Shown here: in pieces, positions 44,802-56,291 of the stretch
Layout: each line of letters starts with the position of its first letter
Numbering within the stretch: the stretch's first letter is position 1
NCBI RefSeq assembly: GCF_000275845.1
Contig: NW_006766894.1
Span: 53,614-117,613, forward strand
DNA from: Dichomitus squalens LYAD-421 SS1
Lineage: Eukaryota > Basidiomycota > Agaricomycetes > Polyporales > Polyporaceae
Length of the DNA stretch: 64,000 bases
Direction: 5' to 3'
Translations under genes and position numbers: made by a program
Notes under the pieces: model-generated
What the model saw: the letters and a program-made list of their open reading frames with translations, nothing else
Database searches by the model: none
What the model was told of the DNA's origin: nothing

Positions 44802-47800
44802 TTGGAAGTTATGTATCAGGGGTCTTATGGCGATGGATTAGACTTTGAGGTGCAGGGAGGTCTTGGCCGATGCACGGTGTGCAACCCGCCTGGACATGGG
44901 CAATGGATCAAACTGGGAAACTTACGGATTCATGAAGAACAGCGGGTCCACAAGCAGAATGTCGAGCGGAAGTTACGGAGGCAGAGGGAGGCACAGGCTA
45001 CTGCACCGCGGCGGATGGTGGCTCCCCCCGTGCTCCCTACCGACGAACCCCTTGGTCCCCAGCCAGAATTTGACCTCGACTGTGAGTATTCTACACTGAC
45101 GGAGCTATCTAGAGACCATATGGACGTCGCACCTTTGCAAGACTCTGAAGGGGTCAAACGGATGCAACGTATTTCTCTTGCCATGGAGAATGCTCTCGCT
45201 GGGCGAGTATTCTTCAGCGCTGGGGAGGGGCCTTTACTTGGCGGTGGGGACTCAGAGGTTACACTCGAGGAGGTACTTGCTGGTGCAGGTCTCTTGCGCG
45301 CAATCATGCATCCGGAGGAGGAACAGGAAGAGGAGGTTTGGGTGCACGACGGACATGAGGCATCGCAGGATGACCCAGGTGCGTACTTCTTGTTAGGGGT
45401 GGCCAGAGTGTATGATCCGGTGCGGCCCTGGTACAATACCTCCACGTTTCCGAAGGCCAACATTGCAAGTGTGTCTGCCGGTGCGCCTCCAGCCGTGCCT
45501 TCTGCGAAGCCTCGAACACCGCACGGTCGCTCGCCTGGCGGGCACAAGGGTTGCGCCTCTTCACCATCCTTTTTGTACTCACCGTGCATGTGGGCTCACA
45601 CTCGCTCCATCAGGCATTCCTCTCAGCGCAGACAACGTTTCCAGCAATATATTTGGAGGTACTCCTATACTGGGCGAGTCTTACTTTCCGTATCCAAACA
45701 AGGCGGTATGTATCACGCGCGGCCTTGCATATTATATCGCACACCCTTACCCCACCGCTGCAGATGATGAAAACCGACATCCTATTTAGTTCGCAAGAAC
45801 TGAGATTCTCTCGTGCCCAAAAACAAGCCATCCTATCGTGGGGTCGTGACCTTGGTGCCGAGAACGTCCCGTCGCTCTACAAGATCGAGAAATTCCAGGC
45901 CGACGCTTTGGAGGCTTGCGGCAATCCCTCCAAACGTATGCAAACGTCTACAGGTCAGGTCTTTTATCAAAACTCAATGCATCATCATGTCGCGCAGGTA
46001 AATTTGAATACACACCGGTCTCATCTGCTCGTAACGTTGATAGCGCATGTCTGCAGCAATACGCGCACCCGAACGTCCGGGGCTACATCAAAGCCTACCC
46101 CGTCTTTGCGGGCGGGTGTGTCTCAGAGACATATCATAGCTCTAAGTGGCTTGTAGACGCACCTGGAACGCTACTCACACCCATGGTTCGAATTGATGAC
46201 CGAGACTTCTATGTTGACGAGTTGACGTACTGCAATGATGAAGAATGGTGCATTCCGGTGCGATTTTTTGAGTTTGAGGGCCAGGGAATGTGGGCGGTCT
46301 GCCAGAAAGTTGAGATGACAGAGGTGGGTGATTTAGCATAGACCTGCAGGTTTGTATCTGTAACACATGTATATGTGAACCATAGGAGGGGCTGGTGGTG
46401 CACAAAGAGCGTCGGTTCATCCCATGTGCAAGATTCCAGAAAAATTGGCCAGAGATAGAAGCAGCGAATCCAGGCCAGAATTTATTCACAGGTGGGTTGT
46501 GCTATCAACGTCATGTGTCATCGTGAATACTTACAATGACTTAATTCGATTTCCAGCGGGCTCGGTGCATTATGCTTCAAAAATGCCGAACCCTGATCGC
46601 GTCACCGCAGACGGCCTAGAATGGGAATGCCCCCCCCTCATTGTCTTTATTGACGACGTCTCTGGGAATAGCTCCAAACAATGGAATGTACACTACTCGT
46701 GCTATATGTCGAATGCCGGATTGCCTCGCGCGCAAATTGAGAAGTCCCGGAATATACAATTCATCTCGACGTCTCCGAGTGCCTCGCCGATGGAAATTAT
46801 TGAGGCTGTCTGTAATGACATCCGGTACGTTATATTCATTACTGACTTGGTAAACTCATTGACCTGGGTAATTATAGACAGACTTGGGGAACCTCTCCGC
46901 TCAAAGTGTGGGACGTCCATAGACGGCGTCATATCCTTGTTCGGCTCTGGCTGCTTTTTTTGCCGGGAGACAACCCTATGCAGGCCGAACTCTGTAGCCA
47001 TATTGGACTCAAAGGTAACCACTTCTGCCGTTGCTGCCATGTCGGTGGGGATCAGAAATATAAGCAGTCCAATGAAGGGTTCGCTTCGCTGCTCAAGGTT
47101 CGTGGCATCAAGTATAGTTGTGTATCGCTGCCCAGCTTTCCTCATTCCCCCCTATTTTGATTCCCCTCATACATAGCTCAGCCGAGAACGCTCTCCAGGA
47201 GAGACACGAGGGGCTATTATGGCGCAACTGATTCAGGCGACGCATGCCGCCGCGGAGAAGCCTCTCAAAGAGGCAATCACGTCAAGTGGCGCAAAAGATT
47301 CACTCGCTCTTCCCATGATCAATCGACTGATCGCGCTTGGGAAGATCCTCCGAAGGTCGACACCTGAACGCAAGGCACTGACCCCGGAAGACGTCAACCG
47401 GGAGCTTTCAGCAGAATTATTGAGACACGAAGGGGTGACACTCATGAATCCCCTACTAGACATGGAAGGTACCGTGTGCCGCGAACACAATTCCAGCAGA
47501 TGACAATGTATTCTGATCTATAGTTGCTTGCAGGTGTCAATGTACATCGAGACACGCCTGTTGAACCACTGCATACTCACCTCCTCGGTGTCGTGAAGTA
47601 CTTCTGGGCGCAGACAATGTGGGTGCTTGAGAAACAGGGGAAGCTCGAGGTGTTTCAGGCACGCCTCAATTCTCTGGGGAAGTCAGGGCTTAATATCCCG
47701 ACTATCCAAGCTGATTACATGTGTCGCTATCGGGGCGCGCTTATAGGGAAGCACTTCAAAACCATCAGTCAGATCATGGTGTTCGCTATTTGCAACTTAG

Positions 47801-49900
47801 TAGATGAATCACTCCAAAACGCTTGGTTTTCTGTCGGGCGTTTGACTGTGCTTCTATGGGAGACGGAGATCATCATCATGGCGGACTATCTGGTATGATT
47901 TTCTCATCTGCACGCCACTCATGTCTGTTGAGTGTCAGGGTGGCCATGATTACTGAAAGATATACTCATAGAAGGACCTTCGTGCGGTGATCAATGACAT
48001 CCTCGATCATGCAGCATCCCTGAGCCCAGGGCTTCTCACCGAGAAGAATAAACTTCACATCCTTCTCCACATTCCAGACCATATCGAGCGACACGGTCCA
48101 GCGCTTCTATTCTCCACTGAGCGTTATGAGTCGTTCAATCATATTTTCCGTCTCTCTTCTATCCATAGCAACCGGCAGGCCCCAAGTCGCGACATTGCCG
48201 CTTCGTTCGCCAACCAGGATCGATGTCGCCACATGATGACCGGCGGATACTGGCTTGACAAGACATCCGGTCGGTGGGTTTGTGCCAGTCCTGCCGTGCT
48301 CGATCATGTCCGCTCGCATTCCATCGACGCTCGACTACTCGGAGTGGCCCATGTCTCTGCCCCCATCCCTGGTAAAATGATGCTCACTCCACTGCCCTCC
48401 CGCACCACTACCACTCCTGCCATTCCAAATACCCTACAAACGCGTCCACTGACCTCTGCGCCATCATCCTCTGCCTCGCGACCTGTTCTAACCTGGATAG
48501 ACACTCACTCGTCCCAACTGGTGCCAACGCTATGCCCACCTGGTTTCTCTGATGGCCACTGGCACTCCGCCGCAGATGTCCTCGCGCTGAATGGTGACCA
48601 GGCCATCATTGGTGCCGAGGTCATCGTGTCACTCCCAACTGACATTCCTACGGTATGTAGCAACTTCTCGTCCTCGGTTCTACACCAGGACAGGCCAGGA
48701 TCTGGGGACGATTCTCAGTCTCAGACACCTGAGACACGAACACGGCTGGCCTTCGCCTCCATCATCGAGTTACTGAAGACCGCAGACCCCCTCCTACCGG
48801 ACACGTCGCTAATCACCGTCAGGGAGTCTACGCTCCAGGAATGCCTCCATCCTACGCTACACATGCCGGTGCTCAGTCGAACAGGACAATTTCATGTTAT
48901 ACGCCCCCACGTAAGTCGATGATTCGAACCTGATGTTCGGCAGACTTGCTGATATGACTCATTGTGTGTACACAAGGACATCATCTGCGTCGTGAACGTG
49001 CAGCATGATTGCTCTCGCGCCAAGTGTACGGAGACTGGCAAGCAAACTGTTCGTCAAGAGCGCGAGGATACCACTCAAACTCGCGCTGTTGTTACTCATG
49101 ACTGCAGCCCGCTATATGTCCTCAACACAATCGCCCTTCACAACAATCATCGCATACGCGACATGCTCCCACAACAACTCCGAACGATCCCCCCTTTCTT
49201 CACGGATCGGGATGCCCTCCATAAAAGCGCTGCCTCCTCCCTACGTGACACGAAGCTTCAGAAGAAGCTCGCCAAAGAAGCCGCCGTCCGCAAAAGTGCG
49301 GAGGATGCACTCCGAACCCTCGATGCCCTCGCGTCCGTCGATCTCATTGGGCTCGAATCCGCCTCAGCCTTGTCACCGGATCGAGCAAACGAAGCTGGCA
49401 ACCTCAACACAGCAGCTACAGCAGGCGAACTTCTCCCTGCGTCTCGACACGGGGATGATCGCGATATGGTCACCACGTTGCGCATAGAACAGCTCAACGT
49501 GGTAGATCGTCCACGAGGCCCACGACAGCGAAGGACTCCGGCCTCTAGATCACCGCAGATTCAAGCTAATGCAAGCACAACATTACGGACACTCACCGGG
49601 AGCATATTCGGCGACACACAAGGACGAGGTGCAACCAGAGACGGGGCTGTCATGGCAGGGAAGGAAGCTATATCAGGACAGTCCAGTACAATGGTCGGAG
49701 GCATGACACCGCTTGTCAGACAAGCGGACCCGCGATTCCAAGCCGTGCCTGCAGTCCCAGATGAGACCGCCAGTGCCTGCACAGCTGCCGGACCCTCATT
49801 AGAACCCCCTGCCCGCAAAAAGCGACGGGTCGCCACTGCGGATCCACTTGCAGCTGCGATTAGAGAGAACAACATTCGAGCTGTATTTGATAAAACTTGA
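44802..49900 (+). CDS. Plavaka-family transposase (DDE), multi-exon
   Basis: This is the large transposase of the element, in several exons (about 44802-45378, 45560-45955, 46040-46328, 46385-46491, 46557-46824, 46878-47098, 47170-47470, 47535-47893, 47973-48910 and 48976-49900; boundaries approximate). Early in it, CTVCNPPGHGQWIKLGNLRI and HEEQRVHKQ resemble a zinc-binding N-terminus. Family blocks follow: DILFSSQELRFSRAQKQAIL, SKMPNPDRV, IVFIDDVSGNSSKQWNVHYS (first Asp region), SDMP-equivalent PGDNPMQAELCSHIGLKGN with HFCRCCHVGG (second Asp), DTPVEPLHTHLLGVVKYFW, and STERYESFNHIFR (Glu region). ANQDRCRHMMTGGYWLDKTS and a Pro/Ser-rich tail come next, with a basic nuclear-localisation-like PARKKRRV near the end. 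I recognised the family from memory of its conserved order. No disabling stop was obvious in the core blocks. Confidence 0.85.
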
Positions 49901-50221
49901 TAGCATAAGTGAAATGTATTCACGCAAGCTCTTGAACCGCGAGCACATAACCTTCATGTTGATGTGTTTAGGACCAGACATGTCCGAGCATAATTTGAAT
50001 TGGGTGTGTCTCTCCATGAATGAAAAGGCGATTGACTGTGGCTATCACATGCAGGTGAATCAAGGGCAGCCTGGGGCATCGAGGGCGATGGCACGTGCGC
50101 AAAAATCTCGCAAGTCAACTCCGCGTTGCTGTTGAACCGCCTTGGCGCAGCCAGTCTCTTGCGCTCACCTTCATCACCTCTCTATGCCCACGCCCCACCT
50201 GTGCAGCAACCCGTATTATAG

Positions 50222-52306
50222 ATGGACGTCCTTTACCAGACATACGGCATCGACCCAGGAAATGCCGCTGCCTTCTCTGCATCTGTCAATCCGCTTGCCA
50301 GCGGGGCACCATCATCGCTCGATACACCCACCAGTATTGGACCACGCCCCCCTCCCGACTTTGCAGAGGAGCAAAACGGACCCATGAGGGATAGCCTGAG
50401 TCCCAGCCCGGAATGGGACGCCTCAAGAGCAACGACACCGAGCGCTGCCAATCTGTTATCAGCCAGCCTGCCTCGGGCCAAGCATGGACGTACCAACGGC
50501 GACGACGACGACGACTACCTTACTAGACCCCGCATGCCACTTGCTAGTCATATTCTACGTGCAAAGACGACCGACAAGTGTCAAGCAGCAAACCTCAGTG
50601 TTGTGCAGACTGAAGAAGCTCTCGCTTTCTGTGATGTAAGCCCCGAAATTATCAATGTCCATCCAAGCACGATACCACCCATGAGACTCACTTACCTCTG
50701 TAACTGCAGCTCCCCATTCATGAGAAGCTCATAGACATAAAGATCCACCTGCTCCAAAGCGAAAATGATCTACTGCAGCGTTACTTCAAGCAATATCACC
50801 GCCATCCAGATTACCTCGTAAAATCCCTAAATTGCAGAATCACTGAGCTCACCGCTAATTCCATCATATGACAGGCACGTTTGCGCACCTTCCTCGGTGC
50901 TGTTCTCTTTGCACACAGCACCCCAGCCTATGTCAATAACATAACAAACTCAATCGCGGCACGTCTTCCGAACCATTATAAGCGGTGGCTTACCTCGCAC
51001 TAACTGATGTGTAATAATCCTGATAGGAATACCTTGAGCACCATCTGGATGTGGTCGCACTCACCTCACAATGCCGCGATGATCCCGTCGACTGGGGGTT
51101 TGTCAAGAGCTCAATTGCAAACGAAACGAGCCAGATGCGATCGGTGATGAAGGCCAAGGTGCGTGAGACACCGTGAAGCTTCGTGACGCCCAGCTAACCG
51201 AACCTTCGAACGCTCATTGTTCTCTCATGCGCCTCAAATTCTACATCTAATCTCTAACTCCTCCTCGTCAATTACTCTGCATGCAACACATCAATAGCTG
51301 GACGCTTCAATCAAGAACAAGTATGATATATACGCCCTCACAACTGACATCCTGATGTACGACATCCGCCCGAGAGAGGAGCACTGGGCTCGGTTCGCGT
51401 TTTTGGTAAGTACTCACCTGGCTGACTCTCAGACCATAATTCCTTGCGCGTCGTAGACGGTATGACGCCTCCCAAACCGAGTGCAGGCGAGGAAAACTGT
51501 TTTCAGTGCGGACACGGCGATGCGCGCGCTCCAAAGCAGCTTTTCTCGCCTGTGCTGGTGGGCCACCGAGACCGGCTCTCCACGAGGCCTCAAGATGGAT
51601 TTTCGCGCGCGATGGCCTGCGCAGTCAAAAACCCTCCACATTGGCAGGACCGACACAGCCTGTCTACTTTCGCTGTCGCGCGTCGAAAGCAGGTTTTGCC
51701 GCTGCATGTGAACTTCCGCCGTTTCTCGTCGCCCTTACGAGTATCTCCTGCTGTGCGTCTCAGGCGCGTTCCAGTCGGGTTTTAGTCGTAGCGGCAGTCG
51801 CAGGATCTGCTCTATCTCGAATAAGACAGGACGACGCTGCTTGACCAGGCCTCACGGTCGCTGTCGCAGTCAGCACAATCTCCCACTCTCCTCGTTCTCA
51901 AGCAAGCTGACTGAAATCATTCACAGCGTCATTGCGTGGAGCAATATCAGGCCTCCGGAAAGAACAGCAAATTTTTCTGGCCATACGTCGACGAGCGACT
52001 TCTCGAGATCCGAACAAAGTTGAAGACCGTGGACGCTGCAGAGCGTAAGGAAGCTGAAACCAAGTATGTACCTTTCAGTGCTTGAGAACTCATGGTCGAA
52101 ACTCAAGGCCGTCGCTAATCCATTCCAGGTTCTTCCTGGACATCCTGCGGGCCGACGTCAAGCGTTATCCGATACGGTCGGATGCCGTGGCCCAGCAAGT
52201 GTACACCAACGCGAAGCTCAAGCCCATCCAAGTGGCTATGGAGGCCGCAGTCAGGGGGTTTGTAGTCGACGGAGGTTCTATGGCTGGCGGGACGAACACG
52301 GAGTAG
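50222..52306 (+). CDS. Second gene of the Plavaka element, unknown function
   Basis: This multi-exon gene lies downstream of the transposase on the same strand. Segments are 50222-50635, 50710-50817, 50875 to about 50995, 51027-51161, 51298-51405, 51927-52063 and 52129-52306. The N-terminus is Pro/Ser-rich and acidic (MDVLYQTYGIDPGN). Helical segments follow (EKLIDIKIHLLQSENDLLQR, EYLEHHLDVVALTSQCRDDP, DIYALTTDILMYDIRPREEH), then SKFFWPYVDERLLEIRTKLK and a final FFLDILRADVKRYPIRSDAV. Most junctions keep frame; the junction near 50995/51027 has no good donor, so a lesion or unusual splice is possible. A 521-bp intron precedes the last two exons. No domain is recognised. A second, accessory ORF is common in CACTA-like elements, so a transposition accessory role is plausible but unproven. 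Confidence 0.6.
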
Positions 52307-52739
52307 CAGTACTAATAGCTGCGAGTGGAATCGGGTCCACAACGCGCTACTATATTAGTGCCATGGGAGCGGTACGTACGGATGTGTCGCGTCGATGTTT
52401 CCTTGCACACGATGTATATATGTATGCTGTCATGCAATGTACTAGAATGTGGTCTCTCGTCTCGGGATTCATTGAAAGGGATTTGTATATATACGTATTG
52501 CTGGTAGCGAGGGCGCGATCCGAACAGATTACCAGGGCTGGGCGCTACTATGTATATGTTCGGATGGTGTTTAGATGATATCGTTTGAGTATGCTGCGAA
52601 AGATTGTTCTGATATGGCATCACTTATGTGGATACAAGAAGGTCTAATGTTATATCTGGCGGACCCTGTCCAACCATATGGTGATCATATGGCGCGCGAC
52701 ATGCATCCGAGCTTGATGGACCACATCTGATGGAGGCTG
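52307..52739. other. 3' subterminal region of the transposon
   Basis: This 433-bp stretch lies between the second element gene and the right inverted repeat. It is A/T-richer than its surroundings with several ATATA runs. I see no gene. Confidence 0.4.
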
Positions 52740-52755
52740 CGATCGCTCGGCGGTG
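52740..52755 (-). repeat. Right terminal inverted repeat of the Plavaka element
   Basis: Reverse complement reads CACCGCCGAGCGATCG, matching the left end in 13 of the first 15 positions; followed by the TA duplication. Confidence 0.85.
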
Positions 52756-53736
52756 TACCTGATATGTGGCGCCGCCCCACTTGGTGCCGAACTCATTGAG
52801 AAGCTTGCGCGCATCTTGCCGAACTCAGTCATCGGCCAGGGCTATGGTATGTGCCCTTGAGAATCGCTCGCAACAACAGCTGAATACCCATGCGCTGGCC
52901 AGGAATGACGGAGCTCGCTACGGGCGCGACATCAATTCCCCTGGACAGACGTGTTGGCGAGCCAGGCAGTGCAGGAGTCCTCCTACCTGGTATAGTCGCT
53001 CGAGTTGTTCGGCAAGATGGGACCGTCGCAGGGTTCAACGAGCTTGGAGAGCTGCATCTGAAGACACCATCAATGTCTCTTGGATATCTGAACGATCCGA
53101 CTGCGTGAGCGTTGCCCATTTCCCGTCATTAAGTTAGTTGCTGATAGCACTAGCACGGCGGAAACATTCCGCGACGGGTATGTCGACATTTTTCGTCAGC
53201 TTCTTCTGCCCTTGACTGAATCCAAAACAGCTGGGTTCATACCGGAGATGAGGTCATTATCAACGAGCGAAAGGAAGTTTTCGTGGTCGATCGCATCAAG
53301 GAGCTTATCAAAGTGCGAGGCCTCCAAGTGGCCCCATCTGAGCTAGAAAGTCACCTACTCGACCATCCTGACGTCGCCGACGTTTGCGTCGTAGGCATAC
53401 CGGACGACTTCAGCGGCGAACTCCCCTTCGCTTTCATAGTCCTCAACGACGGTGCCAGGGTGGATATAGAGGCGCACAAGAGGAATCCGTACGCGATCAA
53501 AGAGGCGATGATGGCAGTGCGTCTTTATGTTTTCCCTTTTCGTGTATGTGCTGAATTTGTGGTTGTAGCACGTCGCAGAGCACAAAGCGAAGTACAAGCG
53601 ACTTGCCGGCGTGGAGTTTGCGGATATGATTCCTAAGAATCCAAGCGGAAAGCTGCTTCGGAGGGTTCTACGCGAGAAGGCCAAAGAGATGCTCAGCCAG
53701 GGAAAGATGAAGTTGATGCCCAAATCGAAGCTCTAG
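52756..53736 (+). pseudogene. Adenylate-forming CoA-ligase-like gene copy 3, 3' part
   Basis: This is the C-terminal half of the split ligase. It resumes YLICGAAPLGAELIEKLARI, then has a short intron before GMTELATGATS. The usual YGMTET core is changed to YGMTEL, a possible divergence of the active-site loop. It continues PGSAGVLLPGIVARVVRQDG, GYLNDPTA, TAETFRDG, WVHTGDEVI, RIKELIKVRGLQVAPSELES, HLLDHPDVADVCVVGIPDDF and PKNPSGKLLRRVLREKAKEM, and ends PKSKL, a canonical SKL peroxisomal signal. The reading frame is open through the exons, so before the insertion the gene encoded a full-length enzyme. Confidence 0.9.
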
Positions 53737-54363
53737 ATACTTGTCTATGCACGCTATACTCGGGCAGGACGGAAACGATGGTATTGGGCGCGCGCTACGG
53801 AAGCTGCGCGGGACCACCGAGTCCGTGTCGCCACCGCTCTCTCGCGCGACCGGTGGGCCGAGCTCAAGTCAGCGGAAGGCGAATATACCTGATACATGAG
53901 ACGTAGCTAAGCGAAACCAAAAATGGGGCAGCGGAAGGGCGGGTGCAAAAACGAAAGCTCGAGGAGCGCGAGCTCCCGAACTTGAAGGGCGAGGGGACGA
54001 GGATCCTGGGCTGCGAGCCCTTAACCTATATACTACTAGAGACAAAGCAGATGTAAAGCGGCGAGGGGGTGGCACGATTTACGCTGTCATAGACCCTGGA
54101 CAATAATCATTGTCCAAAACATATATATGGTCGTCTACCATGAGACACGGTACCCATCACAGGCGCTTGTCTGACGTCGCTTCTACCCACCATGTTGCGA
54201 TCGCGTTTGTGCGACTCCGAAGGTCGTATGCCGCAGAGCATCTCTAACTTTTGTTTTTTCTCAAAGGAAAGCTACAATGATCGATCACTGATTGAACTTG
54301 GGTGATCATGAGCAGACAGATTTACTGTTGCGTGCAGTGGCATCCCTGCATGGATTACAGCCT
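53737..54363. other. Intergenic region between convergent genes
   Basis: This 627-bp stretch between two convergent genes holds 3' flanks only; no gene is seen. Confidence 0.35.
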
Positions 54364-55323
54364 TTATTCTCCTCCACCTGCATCACCTCCATATCCTCCA
54401 GTATCTCCCCAAGCCCCGCCATGGTCTGCCGCATTTGCCATGACCCCTCCGTCATTTCCACCATCGCCGAGGCTGGACTCCTGTCCCGAATCCGCACCGG
54501 CACCCCCGCCTCCGTGGGCACCTGCGTCGAAAACTGCACTAGTGCCAACGTTCACGTGGGCCTCCGTTTGCTCAACCACATTCACGTCGGACAGACCAGC
54601 ATTCGCGACAACCGACGCTTCGAGTCCAGTGTCTGAAGCCACGTGGCCGTTGAAACCGGTGTCCTGGACCAATGGCGGCCCAGCATCCGTCGCCTGTTGA
54701 TCAATATCGCGTCGCTCGTCCTCACATATGAGAAACGCAAGAAGAACAGCGTCGAGGAACGGTACAAGCTCTGCTCCGATGTTGATACTGATGTGGGGTT
54801 TGCGCGATCGAGTACCTGCGCTTGTATAGCGTGTCTCTGCTACCGCCGCTTGCGTTGCGGCATCGAAAAGCTGTGCGTAAGACCCAACAAATCAGTGAGC
54901 TTCGTCCTTCTATGACGAATGAGGGGCTCCAAACAATGACTAACACTCACCTTGAAAGTGCCTCCACTAGCCAGTGTCCACGTGTACACTTTTTGATTAG
55001 GTGCGACGAACGTCCTCGAGCTGTGGCAAGGCGAACATGTCACATTTCTCCTCAGAATCCAGCAAATGCTTGAATAACCTTGACATTGGGCTCTCCTTCG
55101 GTAGCCATTCCGCCACCTTCCTCGTCTCACCCAAGTATGCAACTCTATTGTGGCCCCAGCTTCGCTCGTAAAGGCCGACTACCTTCTTTCGTGCCGTCCA
55201 GATGGTCGTCGTACGCTTCCGCAAGAGTTTGAAGGGCGTCTCGATGTCATACAGCAAGTTCCCCGTGGCGCTATCAATGACCTCGGTGTTGAAGGGGTCT
55301 GTGGAGACGAAGCTGATGTCCAT
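54364..55323 (-). CDS. DUF6593-type protein with Gly/Asp/Ala-rich tail
   Basis: Three exons (55323-55079, 55020-54951, 54870-54364) give 822 nt, 273 residues. The N-terminal two thirds follow the pattern of the agaricomycete DUF6593 family: ISFVSTDPFNTEVIDSATGN, LYDIETPFKLLRKRTTTIW, VVGLYERSWGHNRVAYLGET, TFVAPNQKVYTWTLASGGTF and KLFDAATQAAVAETRYTSAG. The hydrophobic ISINIGAELVPFLDAVLLAF closes the domain. Family function is unknown. The C-terminal 90 residues are Gly/Ala/Asp-rich and probably disordered. Conserved short introns split the domain. A diverged paralogue lies directly upstream on the same strand. Confidence 0.8.
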
Positions 55324-55725
55324 GTGGAGTTGTGAACGGATTCAGACTTCGACAAGAGGTGTGTTTGCACTACGTGTCTGTGCGCTCGACGCGGTTGTTT
55401 TGACAATTGACAGATCATCGCCTTAGTGCGATGCACGTTGCTAGGTAGCAGCATATCATTGGTGCGTTCCAGCCAGAGTCCGAGCAGGAGGGCTGACGGC
55501 ATCCTGCTGTACCATACCACTTTGGATGTACATAGCGGGCAGAAGTTCCTACGGCGAGCCGGACCTGAAGGTACGCATCAAGCGACGACACAGCTCAAAA
55601 CCCATTTGAGACAATCATGATACTTCCTGTTGAAGACACTCATGACTATCCATCCTCCTGGACCTCCTCTGTAACATCGTTGAGGAGTCAGATACGTCTT
55701 GATATTTGGACTGTCGGACAAATTA

Positions 55726-56291
55726 TCAACGCCGTACTCCTTGAGACCGTCGCTCCTCTTGAAAACCGAGCAAGGAAAGCACTACAGCAACCAGATGAGG
55801 GACCAACTCCCATTGTACGGCTATGCTCCACTTCCTCCTGGGTCCACAGCACGGTAATAAAAGGCCCTCAAAATACACCTCTACTGCCGTTTCCGGGCTT
55901 ACCGCATGGACGAGCTATGCGGGAAGGAAAGTGGGAGCCTACTATGGTTAGCACGTTCAAGACTAAACGAATAGAAGATACGCGTACCTTGTACGACGGC
56001 CTCAACGCCATCCTCACCGTCCACACATATTTCTTTTGCCTTCGGAACATATGAGCGCGCAGTGAATATGCGCGTATTTTCGATGCTAGACACCAACTTC
56101 CGGGTTACGCAGTCGATGAGTCTGCTGTCCAATAGGTCTGTGTTGACAAAGTGAACTTCACGCTCATAACGGACTTGTCCTGCTCGGAGAGTCTTACGAG
56201 GCCAAGTCCGCGAACCACAGGATACTGTATGACCCCTTGGTTGGAGCGGACAACACTGTGACGGCTTCATCGCCGGCAAGCGAAGATTCAT
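55726..56291 (-). pseudogene. Diverged or decayed DUF6593-type paralogue
   Basis: The minus strand shows VHFVNTDLLDSRLIDCVTRK followed by LVSSIENTRIFT, matching FVSTDPFNTEVIDSATGNLL of the neighbour. A different frame gives WELVPHLVAVVLSLLGFQEE followed by a stop at 55726, matching AELVPFLDAVLLAFLICEDE. The middle (TIW, GLYERSW and GET blocks) is missing or unrecognisable, and no clean exon chain links the ends. I read it as a decayed tandem copy, though a fast-evolving gene with unresolved introns is possible. The start at 56291 is only the first ATG of the frame. Confidence 0.5.

Larger units (their letters stand above)
42964..52755 (+). mobile_element. Plavaka-type (CACTA-lineage) DNA transposon inserted in ligase copy 3
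   Basis: This 9792-bp element has imperfect terminal inverted repeats: the left end reads CACCGCCGGGCGACC and the right end, reversed, CACCGCCGAGCGATC. It is flanked by a TA duplication (42962-42963 and 52756-52757). Removing it and one TA yields SSVTYLICGAAP, which aligns without gaps to SSVKLLTCGAAP and SSVRMLMSGAAP of the two intact ligases; this fixes both ends by an independent criterion. It encodes a Plavaka-family DDE transposase and a second downstream gene on the same strand, plus unresolved upstream exons. Plavaka elements are a fungal expansion within the CACTA superfamily, whose members usually make 2-3 bp target duplications, consistent with TA here. Confidence 0.93.

Noticed and set aside
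41290..53736. Treating ligase copy 3 as one gene with a giant intron
   Set aside because: The break lies inside an exon, the ends are transposon inverted repeats with a TA duplication instead of GT-AG, and the inserted DNA encodes a transposase on its own.
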